DNA of 64,000 bases from Pseudomonadota bacterium. Its GTDB lineage: Bacteria; Pseudomonadota; Gammaproteobacteria; Steroidobacterales; Woeseiaceae. Where the stretch lies: NCBI GenBank assembly GCA_022563255.1, contig JADFNS010000013.1, forward strand, positions 1 through 64,000. Direction: 5' to 3'. Numbering within the stretch: position 1 is the stretch's first letter; every line of letters begins with the position of its first letter. Made by a program: the position numbers and the translations under genes. Below the pieces are notes generated by a model. It searched no databases. It was not told the origin of the DNA and saw nothing but the letters and a program-made list of their open reading frames with translations. Positions 32,193 through 40,140 of this stretch are shown here, piece by piece.

Positions 32193-33875
32193 ATGTTGAT
32201 GAATCTGCAAATTCGCGACTATGCAATCGTTGACCGGATCGACATTGAATTCGATTCAGGCATGACGGTGCTCACGGGCGAAACCGGCGCCGGCAAGTCG
32301 ATACTCGTCGATGCACTGAGCCTCGTGCTCGGCGAGCGCGGCAGCGCCCATCTCGTTCGCGAAGGCGCAAAACGCGCGGAATTTGCCGCGGAATTCGACA
32401 TTTCCAGACTTGCCCCGGTGCGTGACTGGCTGGCCGAACAAGCGCTGGACAGGGAGGATGAGTGCCTGTTACGACGTGTCATCAACGCCGACGGCCGTTC
32501 TCGCGCCTTCGTCAACGGCAACGCGGTACCTCTGTCGCAACTCAAAAGCCTAGGTGAACTGTTGCTCGACATACACGGCCAGCATTTTCACCAGTCCCTG
32601 GGCCGACGCAGCATACAACGCGATCTGCTCGATCATTTCGGCAAGCTGCTGGACAAGCGCGCCACGACTGAAGCCAGTTTTACGAATTGGAAGACGGCTG
32701 CCGAAACCCTGCAACAACTCCTCGATGCAGACGTCGACCGCGCATCGCGTCTGGACCTGCTTACTTTTCAGCTACAGGAACTCGAGTCGCTGGGCCTGGA
32801 CGAAGGCGAATCAGCCGCGCTCATCATCGAGCGCCAGAAGCTGTTAAACAGCGGCCGGCTTGCCGCGGGCGTGTCGACTTCTCTGGATGCACTCATCGAC
32901 AGCGAGACCGCTAACGCGAACAGTTTGATCGCCAGTGCCGCCCGATCTCTGGACTCGCTGACAAAATTCGACGAAGAGCTCAAGCCATTGGTCGAACTTC
33001 TCGAATCGGCCAGCATTCAGGTATCCGAGGCGACTGAAACCCTGCGGCGCTACGGGGAAGGCATCGACATGGATCCGCAGCGCCGGGACTGGATAGAAGA
33101 ACGACTGGATGCCATACAGGCAATAGCCAGAAAACACCGTGTGGACTCCGACGACGTTCCAGCACTCCTGATCAAACTTCGCGAAGAACATACAGAGATA
33201 AGCAACGCCGAGAAACGCGGCAGGGAACTCGAGCAGCAGGTTGACGCTGCTCGCGAGGAATTTTTCAGACACGCAAGCTCGTTGTCAAATGCGCGCAAAC
33301 AGGCCGCGAAAAAGTTTTCGGCCGCAGTTACCGAGGCGATGTCGGGCTTAGGCATGCGTGGCGGCGTATTTGAGATCAAATTTTCCACCCTGGACGAAGC
33401 AGCGGCCCGCCCATGGGGTGTGGACGCCTTGGATTTCATGATCAGCGCGAATCCGGGACAGTCACCGCTGCCATTGGCCAAAATCGCTTCCGGCGGCGAA
33501 CTGTCCCGCATGAGTTTATCGATCCAGGTCATTGCCAGCGATGGCAGCGCGATACCGACCATGGTCTTCGACGAAATCGACAGCGGCGTCGGCGGCGGCA
33601 TTGCCGAAATGGTGGGCCGCCGACTGCAAGAGCTCGGCACCAAACGGCAAGTCCTGTGTGTTACTCACCTGGCGCAGGTGGCAAGCCTCGCGGACCAGCA
33701 TTTTCGCGTCAGCAAAGTGACCGATGGCAAGTCGACCAGAACCCGCCTGCAAGTGCTCGGCAAGGACGAACGCATAGAAGAACTGGCCAGAATGCTGGGC
33801 GGCGTCGAGATCACGCAGAAGACACTGGAACATGCGGCAGAGATGCTGGACGGCGCGCCGCAGAAACGCGCCTGA
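32193..33875 (+). CDS. recN: DNA repair protein RecN
   Basis: This SMC-like ATPase acts in double-strand break repair. The 560-residue product has Walker A GETGAGKS at residues 29-36, long central coiled coils with a heptad pattern, the signature ASGGELSRMSLS near residue 431 and Walker B MVFDEIDSGVGGG near residue 457. The start is MLMNLQIRDY at 32193, with another ATG two codons later. The longer frame to 32142 would overlap nadK. No LexA box is obvious just upstream. Confidence 0.96.
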   Translation: MLMNLQIRDYAIVDRIDIEFDSGMTVLTGETGAGKSILVDALSLVLGERGSAHLVREGAKRAEFAAEFDISRLAPVRDWLAEQALDREDECLLRRVINADGRSRAFVNGNAVPLSQLKSLGELLLDIHGQHFHQSLGRRSIQRDLLDHFGKLLDKRATTEASFTNWKTAAETLQQLLDADVDRASRLDLLTFQLQELESLGLDEGESAALIIERQKLLNSGRLAAGVSTSLDALIDSETANANSLIASAARSLDSLTKFDEELKPLVELLESASIQVSEATETLRRYGEGIDMDPQRRDWIEERLDAIQAIARKHRVDSDDVPALLIKLREEHTEISNAEKRGRELEQQVDAAREEFFRHASSLSNARKQAAKKFSAAVTEAMSGLGMRGGVFEIKFSTLDEAAARPWGVDALDFMISANPGQSPLPLAKIASGGELSRMSLSIQVIASDGSAIPTMVFDEIDSGVGGGIAEMVGRRLQELGTKRQVLCVTHLAQVASLADQHFRVSKVTDGKSTRTRLQVLGKDERIEELARMLGGVEITQKTLEHAAEMLDGAPQKRA

Positions 33876-33879
33876 CGCA

Positions 33880-35973
33880 CTATTTTTGCGCGTGGATGGA
33901 CTGCTCAAGATTGTGTGGACGAATCATGTCATTGAAGCGCTCGTCATCGCGGAAAAAATCCCAGCGCGGATCCAGGTAAAGTGGCCAGCGATTCAGACCA
34001 CCGGGTTGGTCGAGTACGCGTGACAGGAGAACTAACGCTTCATCCCGCCTGCCGGCTTTGGCCAGCACATAACAGTGAATTGTTAATGGGACCAATCCCT
34101 CCACTGCGTCGCTCTCATAGTCCGCCACCTGGCTAACGGCCTGCTCGGAGAGGGCAATGGCCGCATCGAAGTCGCCCAGAAGAACCAACGCCCAGGCGCG
34201 GGCGCCGAGCTCCGCGAACAGCGCAAACTCCTGTAGGGTCCAGTCGATTTCACGATTCGCGACGGCCACAAGCAAATTTCGGGCGCGTTGCTCATCGCCC
34301 AGCTCTTGCCAGGCCATGGCTTGGTACACCCCGCCCCAGCCGACCCATCCATCAGTCGACGTCAACGCGATCACCTCTGGCCGATCCCAGATTTCGATGG
34401 CCGCCGCGAAATCGCGCTCGAACCAGGGCAGCTCGATGCTGGCCTGTACGTATTCAAGACCCGCATTGGGACGAACCTTGTCAAGACGACGACGGGCGGT
34501 TTTCGTATCGCCGTGCGCCCACAGCGGCAACATCGCGTGAATACTCGCCAGATCCGTGTCGTAAGGGAACCGCGCACGAACCGTGGGCAGGTATTTGGCC
34601 AGGCGATCGAACTCGTGATGTATTGCCATTGTAGAGGCCGCCGATCCGCGTGCGTCGGACGATGCGGGATCGAGCTCCGCGGCGAGCAACATGTTGGCAA
34701 TCGATTCGTCCCACAAGCCAAGGCGACGCTGCGTACTGGCGACATCCAGTCGCAAATTCAGGTCACCGGGCATCGCGGCGAGCGCTTTTGTTTGTTTTTC
34801 CAGTGCACCTGCGAAATCGCGCTCAAAGCGATACAAATACTGGCCTTGCGCGACCAGTATCTGCGGCGCGTCAGCACCCAGAATTGACGTTGCGCGGTCA
34901 ATAGCCGAATGTGCCAGGGTCCGCCGTTCTTCAAAATTGCCGTAACCCATCCACGCGGCGAAACTGTGAACTTCCGCCAGCAACAAGTGCGCCAGGGCAA
35001 AATCCGGGTCCAGTGTCACAGCTCGTTCGAACAACGGCTGTGCCTCCTGATATTTTTCGATATTGTAGCCCGAACTGGACAGCACCTGCCGCCCCCGCAG
35101 GTAGGCCTCATAGGCTGGCACGCTCTTCGTGGGCGCCGCAAGCAAGGCGCCCTGATCACTTTCCGACATCTGCCCTTTGACCGCCGCAACGATCTGGCGA
35201 GTAATCTCCGACTGAATGTCAAACAGGTTGTCGATCGTCATTTCGCGATCGAAGGTCTCGGCCCACACGTGCTCATCGGTCACAACATCGATGAGCTGCG
35301 CATTGATGCGAATTCGAGGTCCTGCGCGCTGCACGCCCCCTTCCAGCACTTTTGCAACGCCCAGTTCGCTGGCGATTTGTCGGATTTTCTTGGTTGTGTC
35401 GCGATATTCCATGACGGACGTTCGCGAAATGACCCTCAAACCGCTGATCTTGGCCAGCTGCGTCAACAAGTCGTCGTGTATGCCGTCAGTGAAAAACAGG
35501 TCTTCCTCCCGATTGCTGCGATTGGCGAACGGCAGGACCGCAATGGATTGGTCGCCCAGTCTCGCTGTTGTTGACGTTGAATAGCTCGTCGCGCTGGCGG
35601 CAACGGATGCCCGCGGCATCACATTCGCCTCGGAGCCCAGGTACTGCCAACCGACCAGTGCCACGACACCCAGCGCCGCCGCCAGCGTGATGTAGTCGAG
35701 TTTTCTGGCCGTGAGATGGGTAGTCGAATCATCACGAACCACATCGCGCTCGCGCTTGATGCCCTCGGGAGTAATCTCGTACGCCCACGAGACAATGAGT
35801 GCGACCACAAAACCGATCGCCAGCATCAGGAAAAACACCTGCATGACCCAGGCTGGCGCACTGATATTGTCCAGCACGAGGTCAACGATTTGAACGGTCA
35901 GCCAGGTGAAGATCGCGTAGGCCACCGCAACCCGGAACACGTTGCGGCGCTTGAGTTCCTCAAATATTCCCAT
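33880..35973 (-). CDS. TolB/TPR-type membrane protein (adenylate cyclase-related family without cyclase domain)
   Basis: The 697-residue product starts with the family's typical FEELKRRNVFRVAVAYAIFT stretch and two helices (about residues 12-32 and 42-64), then a third near residue 95. A periplasmic or cytoplasmic domain follows that begins SIAVLPFANRS and includes FFTDGIHDDLLTQLAKI, resembling the FlgO/TolB N-terminal-like domain seen in many adenylate cyclase-like and TPR proteins. The C-terminal half is a TPR-like helical repeat region. No cyclase or kinase domain is visible. Its role is unknown. It separates recN from fur, a place normally without this gene, and its stop lies four bases from the recN stop. 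Confidence 0.75.
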   Translation of the reverse strand: MGIFEELKRRNVFRVAVAYAIFTWLTVQIVDLVLDNISAPAWVMQVFFLMLAIGFVVALIVSWAYEITPEGIKRERDVVRDDSTTHLTARKLDYITLAAALGVVALVGWQYLGSEANVMPRASVAASATSYSTSTTARLGDQSIAVLPFANRSNREEDLFFTDGIHDDLLTQLAKISGLRVISRTSVMEYRDTTKKIRQIASELGVAKVLEGGVQRAGPRIRINAQLIDVVTDEHVWAETFDREMTIDNLFDIQSEITRQIVAAVKGQMSESDQGALLAAPTKSVPAYEAYLRGRQVLSSSGYNIEKYQEAQPLFERAVTLDPDFALAHLLLAEVHSFAAWMGYGNFEERRTLAHSAIDRATSILGADAPQILVAQGQYLYRFERDFAGALEKQTKALAAMPGDLNLRLDVASTQRRLGLWDESIANMLLAAELDPASSDARGSAASTMAIHHEFDRLAKYLPTVRARFPYDTDLASIHAMLPLWAHGDTKTARRRLDKVRPNAGLEYVQASIELPWFERDFAAAIEIWDRPEVIALTSTDGWVGWGGVYQAMAWQELGDEQRARNLLVAVANREIDWTLQEFALFAELGARAWALVLLGDFDAAIALSEQAVSQVADYESDAVEGLVPLTIHCYVLAKAGRRDEALVLLSRVLDQPGGLNRWPLYLDPRWDFFRDDERFNDMIRPHNLEQSIHAQK

Positions 35974-35986
35974 GCCCTGGTCTCGA

Positions 35987-36397
35987 CTACTGATCGGTCT
36001 TGCGCTTTACGTACAACACCAGGCTGTGCTCGAGCAGTTCGTAGCCATGCTCTTGCGCAATTTCTTTCTGCAGTCGTTCGATCTCGGCACTCACGAATTC
36101 GATGACCTCGCCAGACTCGATACAAATCATGTGATCGTGGTGTTCGCCGTCATCGAGCTCAAAAACCGAGTGGCCGCCTTCAAAGTTGTGGCGCGTGACC
36201 AGGCCGGCCGTCTCGAATTGGGTGAGCACGCGATAAACCGTTGCCAGACCAATATCGTCGCCCGACTTCAGCAGCAGCTTGTAGATATCCTCGGCACTCA
36301 AATGACGTAATTTGGAGCTCTCGAGAATCTCCAGAATTTTCAGACGCGGCAGCGTGACTTTCAGGCCGGCTTGCCGAAGTTCTTTTCTTTGCTGCAT
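35987..36397 (-). CDS. fur: Ferric uptake regulator Fur
   Basis: This iron-responsive repressor has 136 residues from the ATG at 36397 (MQQRKELRQAGLKVTLPRLK). The winged-helix domain is followed by the HHDH metal site at residues 86-89 and the dimerisation domain. The usual CxxC after this site is incomplete: Cys92 is present but the second position is serine, as in the single-cysteine Fur of Pseudomonas aeruginosa. The longer frame to 36451 would run into the bamE leader. It is divergent from bamE, the standard arrangement. Confidence 0.95.
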   Translation of the reverse strand: MQQRKELRQAGLKVTLPRLKILEILESSKLRHLSAEDIYKLLLKSGDDIGLATVYRVLTQFETAGLVTRHNFEGGHSVFELDDGEHHDHMICIESGEVIEFVSAEIERLQKEIAQEHGYELLEHSLVLYVKRKTDQ

Positions 36398-36404
36398 GAA
36401 ACGA

Positions 36405-36433
36405 TTCTCACAGGTATGATGCGCGCCTATTAT
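36405..36433 (+). promoter_or_regulatory. Possible promoter of bamE
   Basis: A weak TTCTCA -35 box (36405-36410) is followed by a 17-base spacer and a TATTAT -10 box (36428-36433), 45 bases before the bamE start. The assignment is tentative because the -35 match is poor. No Fur box is recognisable in this fur-bamE gap. Confidence 0.35.
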
Positions 36434-36477
36434 GGCAATGTAGCTGAACATTTTCAGCCGGTAACACTCAGATAACT

Positions 36478-36810
36478 ATGATTATGCGTAAATCGATACT
36501 GCTTTTCCTGTGTCTCTTTTGCTTCGCCGCTACCAGCGGTTGCGTCTACCGGGCAAGTATCTCACAGGGTAACCTCATCAAGCAGGAAGATCTGGACCAG
36601 GCCAAGGTCGGAATGACCAAAAAACAGATCCGTTTTCTTCTGGGAACTCCGATGATCGACGACCCATTTACGCGCGAACGTTGGGATTACGTCTACTACC
36701 TGGTGGTCGGCCGCAAAGACGCCACCCAGAAACGCTGGATATCGATTTTTTTTGAAGACTCAATCGTCAGTGAAATTCGCACGGGTCAGGAACTGGCGCC
36801 GAGTCTTTAG
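36478..36810 (+). CDS. bamE: Outer membrane protein assembly factor BamE (SmpA)
   Basis: This small lipoprotein of the BAM complex helps insert beta-barrel proteins into the outer membrane. The 110-residue precursor has a signal peptide with lipobox TSGC (Cys22). It has the family core GMTKKQIRFLLGTPMIDDPF and the aromatic RWDYVYYL strand. The ATG at 36478 or the one two codons later could be used. It converges with rnfH, overlapping by four bases at the stop codons. Confidence 0.95.
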   Translation: MIMRKSILLFLCLFCFAATSGCVYRASISQGNLIKQEDLDQAKVGMTKKQIRFLLGTPMIDDPFTRERWDYVYYLVVGRKDATQKRWISIFFEDSIVSEIRTGQELAPSL

Positions 36811-37109
36811 TGGTTTGAGCTGCCCATTGTTCGACCGAGCAATGCCAGTCGACGCCTCGCCTCTTTGGGATCCATTGCCAGTGGTCGGTAAATCTCGATT
36901 CGATCACCCTGCTTGACGACCTGATCCGGGCTCACCACACGCCCCCAGATTCCAACAGCCAAGTCGCTGAGATCGAGCTGCGGAAATCTGGCTGGCAGCT
37001 CGGACGCCGCAATAATTTCCGCAACCGTCGCACCTGATGAAACCACGACAGTGCAAAGAAATTGGTCGTCGGGCAACGCGCAAACAATCTCGACCTCTAG
37101 TTCAGACAT
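36807..37109 (-). CDS. rnfH: RnfH family ubiquitin-like protein
   Basis: The 100-residue beta-grasp protein belongs to the RnfH (YfjF) family, whose molecular role is unclear. Recognisable segments are VEIVCALPDDQFL at the start and VGIWGRVVSPDQVVKQGDRIEIYRPL near residue 50 (given by its start GIWGR). The gene lies just downstream of ratA on the same strand, with nine bases between, as in E. coli, where the two form a pair next to smpB and bamE. Confidence 0.93.
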   Translation of the reverse strand: MSELEVEIVCALPDDQFLCTVVVSSGATVAEIIAASELPARFPQLDLSDLAVGIWGRVVSPDQVVKQGDRIEIYRPLAMDPKEARRRLALLGRTMGSSNH

Positions 37110-37118
37110 AAACGTAGC

Positions 37119-37550
37119 TCAACCGTAAATTTTGTGCGCGCGACTTGTGAAGGCGTCGATCAGCGAATTGCAGATGTCCTCGAAATATCGACCGAAGACC
37201 GCATCGGTCACGCGATTCCGGAATTCGAATTCCAGATTCAGCGACACCTTGCTGCCCTCCTCCCCCAATTGTTCAAATCGCCATCCGCCAGACAGCTGCC
37301 GGAACGGCCCCCCGACGAGAGTAATACTCATCGCGACTCCCGGTTGCAGGCTGTTCCGCGTCCGGAACGTTTTGGTGATTCCGCCGCGCCGCAACTCAAG
37401 CGACACTTCGACAACATCGGCGTCACGCGAGTGCTCCGTAGCGCCCGTGCACCACGGCAGAAATTCCGGATAGGCGGCCACATTCTCCACCAGCGCATAC
37501 ATCTCGCTTGCGGAATACGGAACCAGGGCGCTGCGGCTGACCTTACGCAA
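37119..37550 (-). CDS. ratA: START-domain protein RatA/YfjG (coenzyme Q-binding COQ10-like)
   Basis: The 143-residue protein is a START/polyketide-cyclase domain, starting MRKVSRSALVPYSASEMYAL and containing the family motif YPEFLPWC near residue 28. In E. coli it is reported as a ribosome-associated toxin, while its eukaryotic homologue COQ10 binds ubiquinone. Here it is paired with rnfH. The upstream sodium symporter gene ends ten bases before its start. Confidence 0.93.
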   Translation of the reverse strand: MRKVSRSALVPYSASEMYALVENVAAYPEFLPWCTGATEHSRDADVVEVSLELRRGGITKTFRTRNSLQPGVAMSITLVGGPFRQLSGGWRFEQLGEEGSKVSLNLEFEFRNRVTDAVFGRYFEDICNSLIDAFTSRAHKIYG

Positions 37551-37560
37551 GAGATTCGAG

Positions 37561-38931
37561 TCAGGTGACGGCGTTGATCAACACGATCAGAATGCCTATC
37601 GGAGCCACGAATCTCGCCAGCACTCGCCACGCTTTGTAGGTAGCACCGGATCCGCCAAGCTCATCGGCCGTCGAGTTCCGGCACATCACCCAACCGGCAA
37701 ATACCGTGATCAGCAAACCACCCAGCGGCAACATGAAGTTGCTGGTCAGGTACTCGATGTTGTCGAAAATCGTTCCGGCAAGAAATTTGGTCTCCGCCAA
37801 TACGTTGAAGGACAGAACCGAACCGAAACCCAAAGCCCAAATCAAGCCGCCGATCATTACCGATGCCTGAGCACGCGTCCGATTGTAATGCTCGACGAGC
37901 CACGCAACCGCCGGTTCCATCAGGCCGATCGCAGATGTCCAGGCAGCGAAGGCCAGCAGCACAAAAAACAGGGTCGCAAAGAAAACTCCGCCCGCCATCT
38001 GCCCGAATGCCAGAGGCAATGTTTGAAACACAAGGCCGGGGCCGCTGTCCGGGGAGAGTCCGTTGGCAAACACAAGCGGAAATATCGCCAGGCCCGCAAG
38101 AATAGCTATCCCTGTATCGGCCGTTACGACGGCCGCCGTCGCGCCCGTAATCGATGTATCCTCGGGCAGATAAGCACCGTAAGCCATGATCGCACCCATA
38201 CCGATGCTCAGTGAAAAGAATGCCTGACCCAGCGCCACCAGCACGCTGTTCCACGTCAACTTCTCGAAGTCCGGAGTGAACAAAAACGCAACGCCCTCGC
38301 CGAAATATCCGGAATTGATCGAGTAGCCTAAAAGCATGAGCATTAATATCAGCAACGCTGGCACCATAAACTTTACAGCCTGCTCCAGACCGCGTTCAAC
38401 GCCGCGTGCGACGACAAAAATCGTCAGCCCCATGAACACGGTGTGAGACAAGCCAACCGCCTTCCAGTTGCCCACGAAGTCGGCAAATTGCGCGCCAACC
38501 ACGTCCGCGTTAGCACCGACGAATACACCCGATACGCTTTTAACGACATAGGCCAGGGTCCAGCCGGCGACCACGCTGTAGTAGGAAAGAATTAAAATAC
38601 CGGCGATGACCCCCATGCCACCGACCCAGCGCCAGTGTCCGGAGCTGCCTTCTTCCTTGCCCAGCAACTCCATTGTCGCCACGGGATTGCGCCGGCCGCG
38701 CCGGCCGATCAGGATCTCGGACATCATGACCGGCATGCCGATCGCGACGACGCAAATCAAATAGACCAGCACAAACGCACCGCCGCCGTTTTGGCCTGCG
38801 ATGTAAGGAAACTTCCAGATATTGCCGAGTCCGACGGCAGAACCCGTAACGGCGAGAATGAAGGCCATCCGTGAGGACCAATGTCCGTGCAGGGAAGTTC
38901 TTTTTGCGTCGCCAGCCTGATCGTTTTGCAT
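37561..38931 (-). CDS. Sodium-dependent transporter of the NSS (SNF) family
   Basis: The product from the ATG at 38931 (MQNDQAGDAKR) is 456 residues with 11 or 12 predicted helices. Helix 1 carries the family's sodium-site stretch AVTGSAVGLGNIWKFPYIAG (residues about 25-45). Other conserved parts are the GVERGLEQAVKFMVPALLI loop and the SIGMGAIMAYGAYLP helix. Members import amino acids or related solutes with sodium; the substrate cannot be told. The gene sits between ratA and smpB, an unusual neighbour, but on the strand opposite smpB. Confidence 0.9.
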   Translation of the reverse strand: MQNDQAGDAKRTSLHGHWSSRMAFILAVTGSAVGLGNIWKFPYIAGQNGGGAFVLVYLICVVAIGMPVMMSEILIGRRGRRNPVATMELLGKEEGSSGHWRWVGGMGVIAGILILSYYSVVAGWTLAYVVKSVSGVFVGANADVVGAQFADFVGNWKAVGLSHTVFMGLTIFVVARGVERGLEQAVKFMVPALLILMLMLLGYSINSGYFGEGVAFLFTPDFEKLTWNSVLVALGQAFFSLSIGMGAIMAYGAYLPEDTSITGATAAVVTADTGIAILAGLAIFPLVFANGLSPDSGPGLVFQTLPLAFGQMAGGVFFATLFFVLLAFAAWTSAIGLMEPAVAWLVEHYNRTRAQASVMIGGLIWALGFGSVLSFNVLAETKFLAGTIFDNIEYLTSNFMLPLGGLLITVFAGWVMCRNSTADELGGSGATYKAWRVLARFVAPIGILIVLINAVT

Positions 38932-39055
38932 TGTTATTATCTCGAGTGGGCGGTAATTGCCGCGATTCTCATACAAAAGCGAGTGCCTGACAACGCTTAA
39001 GCCCTATAATCCACAAGCAATCCGCACGCGCCCGTCGGGGCAACGAAGAAAATTT

Positions 39056-39529
39056 ATGACCAATAAGAAAGCAAAAAAGCCATCCGCAAACGTCATCGCC
39101 GTCAATCGCAAGGCACGCCATGACTATTTTATCGAGGACACGTTCGAAGCTGGCATGGCGCTAGAGGGCTGGGAGGTAAAGAGCATGCGCGAAGGTCGTG
39201 CGCAAATTACCGAGAGCTACGTGACGCTTAGAAAAGGTGAAGCCTGGCTGGTTGGCGCTCACTTTGCGCCGCTGAAAACCGTGTCAACGCATATCAAGGC
39301 GGACCCGATTCGCTCGCGGAAATTACTCCTGCATCGCCGTGAACTGGACCGCTTGACCGGCGCGGTCGAGCGCAAGGGCTACGCTTTGATTCCGCTGAAC
39401 CTGCATTGGCACAAAGGCCGGGCCAAACTGGATGTGGGTCTGGCCAAGGGCAAAAAGCAGCACGACAAGCGTGCGGATCAAAAAGATCGGGACTGGCAGC
39501 GCCAAAAAGCCCGAATCCTGAAGAAATGA
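39056..39529 (+). CDS. smpB: SsrA-binding protein SmpB
   Basis: This protein binds tmRNA and escorts it to stalled ribosomes. The 157-residue product has the typical start ([21 protein letters not shown] core), the [16 protein letters not shown] strand and the basic C-terminal tail [20 protein letters not shown]. The ATG at 39056 is chosen because it matches the family start; the upstream extension is non-family sequence. Its partner RNA gene ssrA starts 42 bases after the stop. Confidence 0.97.
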   Translation: MTNKKAKKPSANVIAVNRKARHDYFIEDTFEAGMALEGWEVKSMREGRAQITESYVTLRKGEAWLVGAHFAPLKTVSTHIKADPIRSRKLLLHRRELDRLTGAVERKGYALIPLNLHWHKGRAKLDVGLAKGKKQHDKRADQKDRDWQRQKARILKK

Positions 39530-39531
39530 CC

Positions 39532-39559
39532 TTGTTTTTCGAGTAATGCCCCTTACACT
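39532..39559 (+). promoter_or_regulatory. Promoter of ssrA
   Basis: A TTGTTT -35 box (39532-39537), a 16-base spacer and a TACACT -10 box (39554-39559) lie at the correct distance from the mature tmRNA 5' end at 39571. The -35 box lies just after the smpB stop. Confidence 0.6.
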
Positions 39560-39570
39560 GGTCGTACACA

Positions 39571-39932
39571 GGGGGTGACATGGCTTCGACGTGGGTCGCG
39601 AAACTCTGAGTGCATGCCGAGGAACAGACCACCTCGTAAATCCAGCTGTAAAACTTATAGTTGCCAACGAAGACAACTACGCACTAGCTGCTTAAACCCC
39701 AGTTTAGTGCCTTCTGCCCGGATCGTGCCTGTGCGTCCGGATCCCAGGAGTCACCTACACAGGACCGCGGCAAGAGTCTGTTCGGAGCTCAAACCGTTAA
39801 ACTTTTTCTGAACTGGCTGTGAGTTTTCCCTGCCCGTCGGGTAGCCCGCAGCGAGATTAAAGACGGAATAAGCATGTAGAGCTCGTAGCGTAGGACTTGC
39901 GGACGCGAGTTCGATTCTCGCCACCTCCACCA
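39571..39932 (+). ncRNA. ssrA: Transfer-messenger RNA (tmRNA)
   Basis: This RNA rescues stalled ribosomes and tags their products. The 362-nt molecule is one-piece. The acceptor stem GGGGGTG (39571-39577) pairs with CACCTCC (39922-39928), and ACCA follows at 39929-39932. The tag frame runs from the GCC resume codon at 39663 to TAA at 39693-39695 and encodes ANEDNYALAA, close to the E. coli tag. A T-arm with TTCGATT is visible near the 3' end. Its last bases recur 170 bases downstream. Confidence 0.98.
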
Positions 39933-39933
39933 A
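39914..39933 (+). repeat. ssrA 3'-end direct repeat, copy 1
   Basis: These 20 bases cover the 3' half of the T-stem and the acceptor end of tmRNA plus one base. An identical copy occurs at 40084-40103, which is the pattern left by an integration or duplication event at a tRNA-like 3' end. Confidence 0.9.
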
Positions 39934-39941
39934 ACGAAAAC

Positions 39942-39968
39942 GCCGTCCCTTCAGGGGCGGCTTTTTTG
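39942..39968 (+). terminator. Rho-independent terminator of ssrA
   Basis: An eight-pair stem with a G-T pair (GCCGTCCC with GGGGCGGC), a TTCA loop and six T residues starts ten bases past the tmRNA 3' end. Confidence 0.85.
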
Positions 39969-39989
39969 TTTGGTCGTCCAGTGCGGAAC

Positions 39990-40077
39990 GAACTCGCGTA
40001 GTGAGTTCATAAAACGCGGCGAAGCCCGTTTTAGACGCACGCAGTGCGCCCCGAAGGGGTAAGCCGCCGCAGGCGGC
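39990..40077 (+). repeat. Array of five consecutive GNA-triloop hairpins
   Basis: Five stems follow each other almost without spacer. Stem one (39990-40008) has eight pairs and loop GTA. Stem two (40011-40032) has nine pairs with one bulge and loop GAA. Stem three (40034-40050) has loop GCA. Stem four (40049-40059) is CCCC-GAA-GGGG. Stem five (40063-40077) has six pairs and loop GCA. The array lies between the ssrA terminator and the second copy of the ssrA end. Its function is unknown to me. No protein-coding potential is apparent. Confidence 0.75.
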
Positions 40078-40083
40078 GCATCC

Positions 40084-40103
40084 ATTCTCGCCACCTCCAC
40101 CAA
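40084..40103 (+). repeat. ssrA 3'-end direct repeat, copy 2
   Basis: This is an exact 20-base copy of 39914-39933, including the acceptor end and CCA. No tmRNA body or tRNA precedes it; the hairpin array ends seven bases upstream. It may be an old attachment site or a duplicated processing end. Confidence 0.9.
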
Positions 40104-40113
40104 TAAAAGAACA

Positions 40114-40140
40114 AGGGCTGCCCGCAGGGTAGCCCTTTTT
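40114..40140. terminator. Bidirectional-type terminator
   Basis: A ten-pair stem with one G-T pair (40114-40123 with 40127-40136) has a GCA loop followed by T residues. It could end read-through from the ssrA side and also borders the stop of the minus-strand phosphatase-like gene. Confidence 0.7.

Noticed and set aside
36398..36477. Fur box in the fur-bamE intergenic region
   Set aside because: No GATAAT-type 19-base inverted repeat is visible in the 80-base gap.
39943..40140. A small genomic island in the ssrA 3' end
   Set aside because: The 20-base direct repeats look like att sites, but the DNA between them is only about 150 bases of hairpins with no gene, so a present-day island is not supported.
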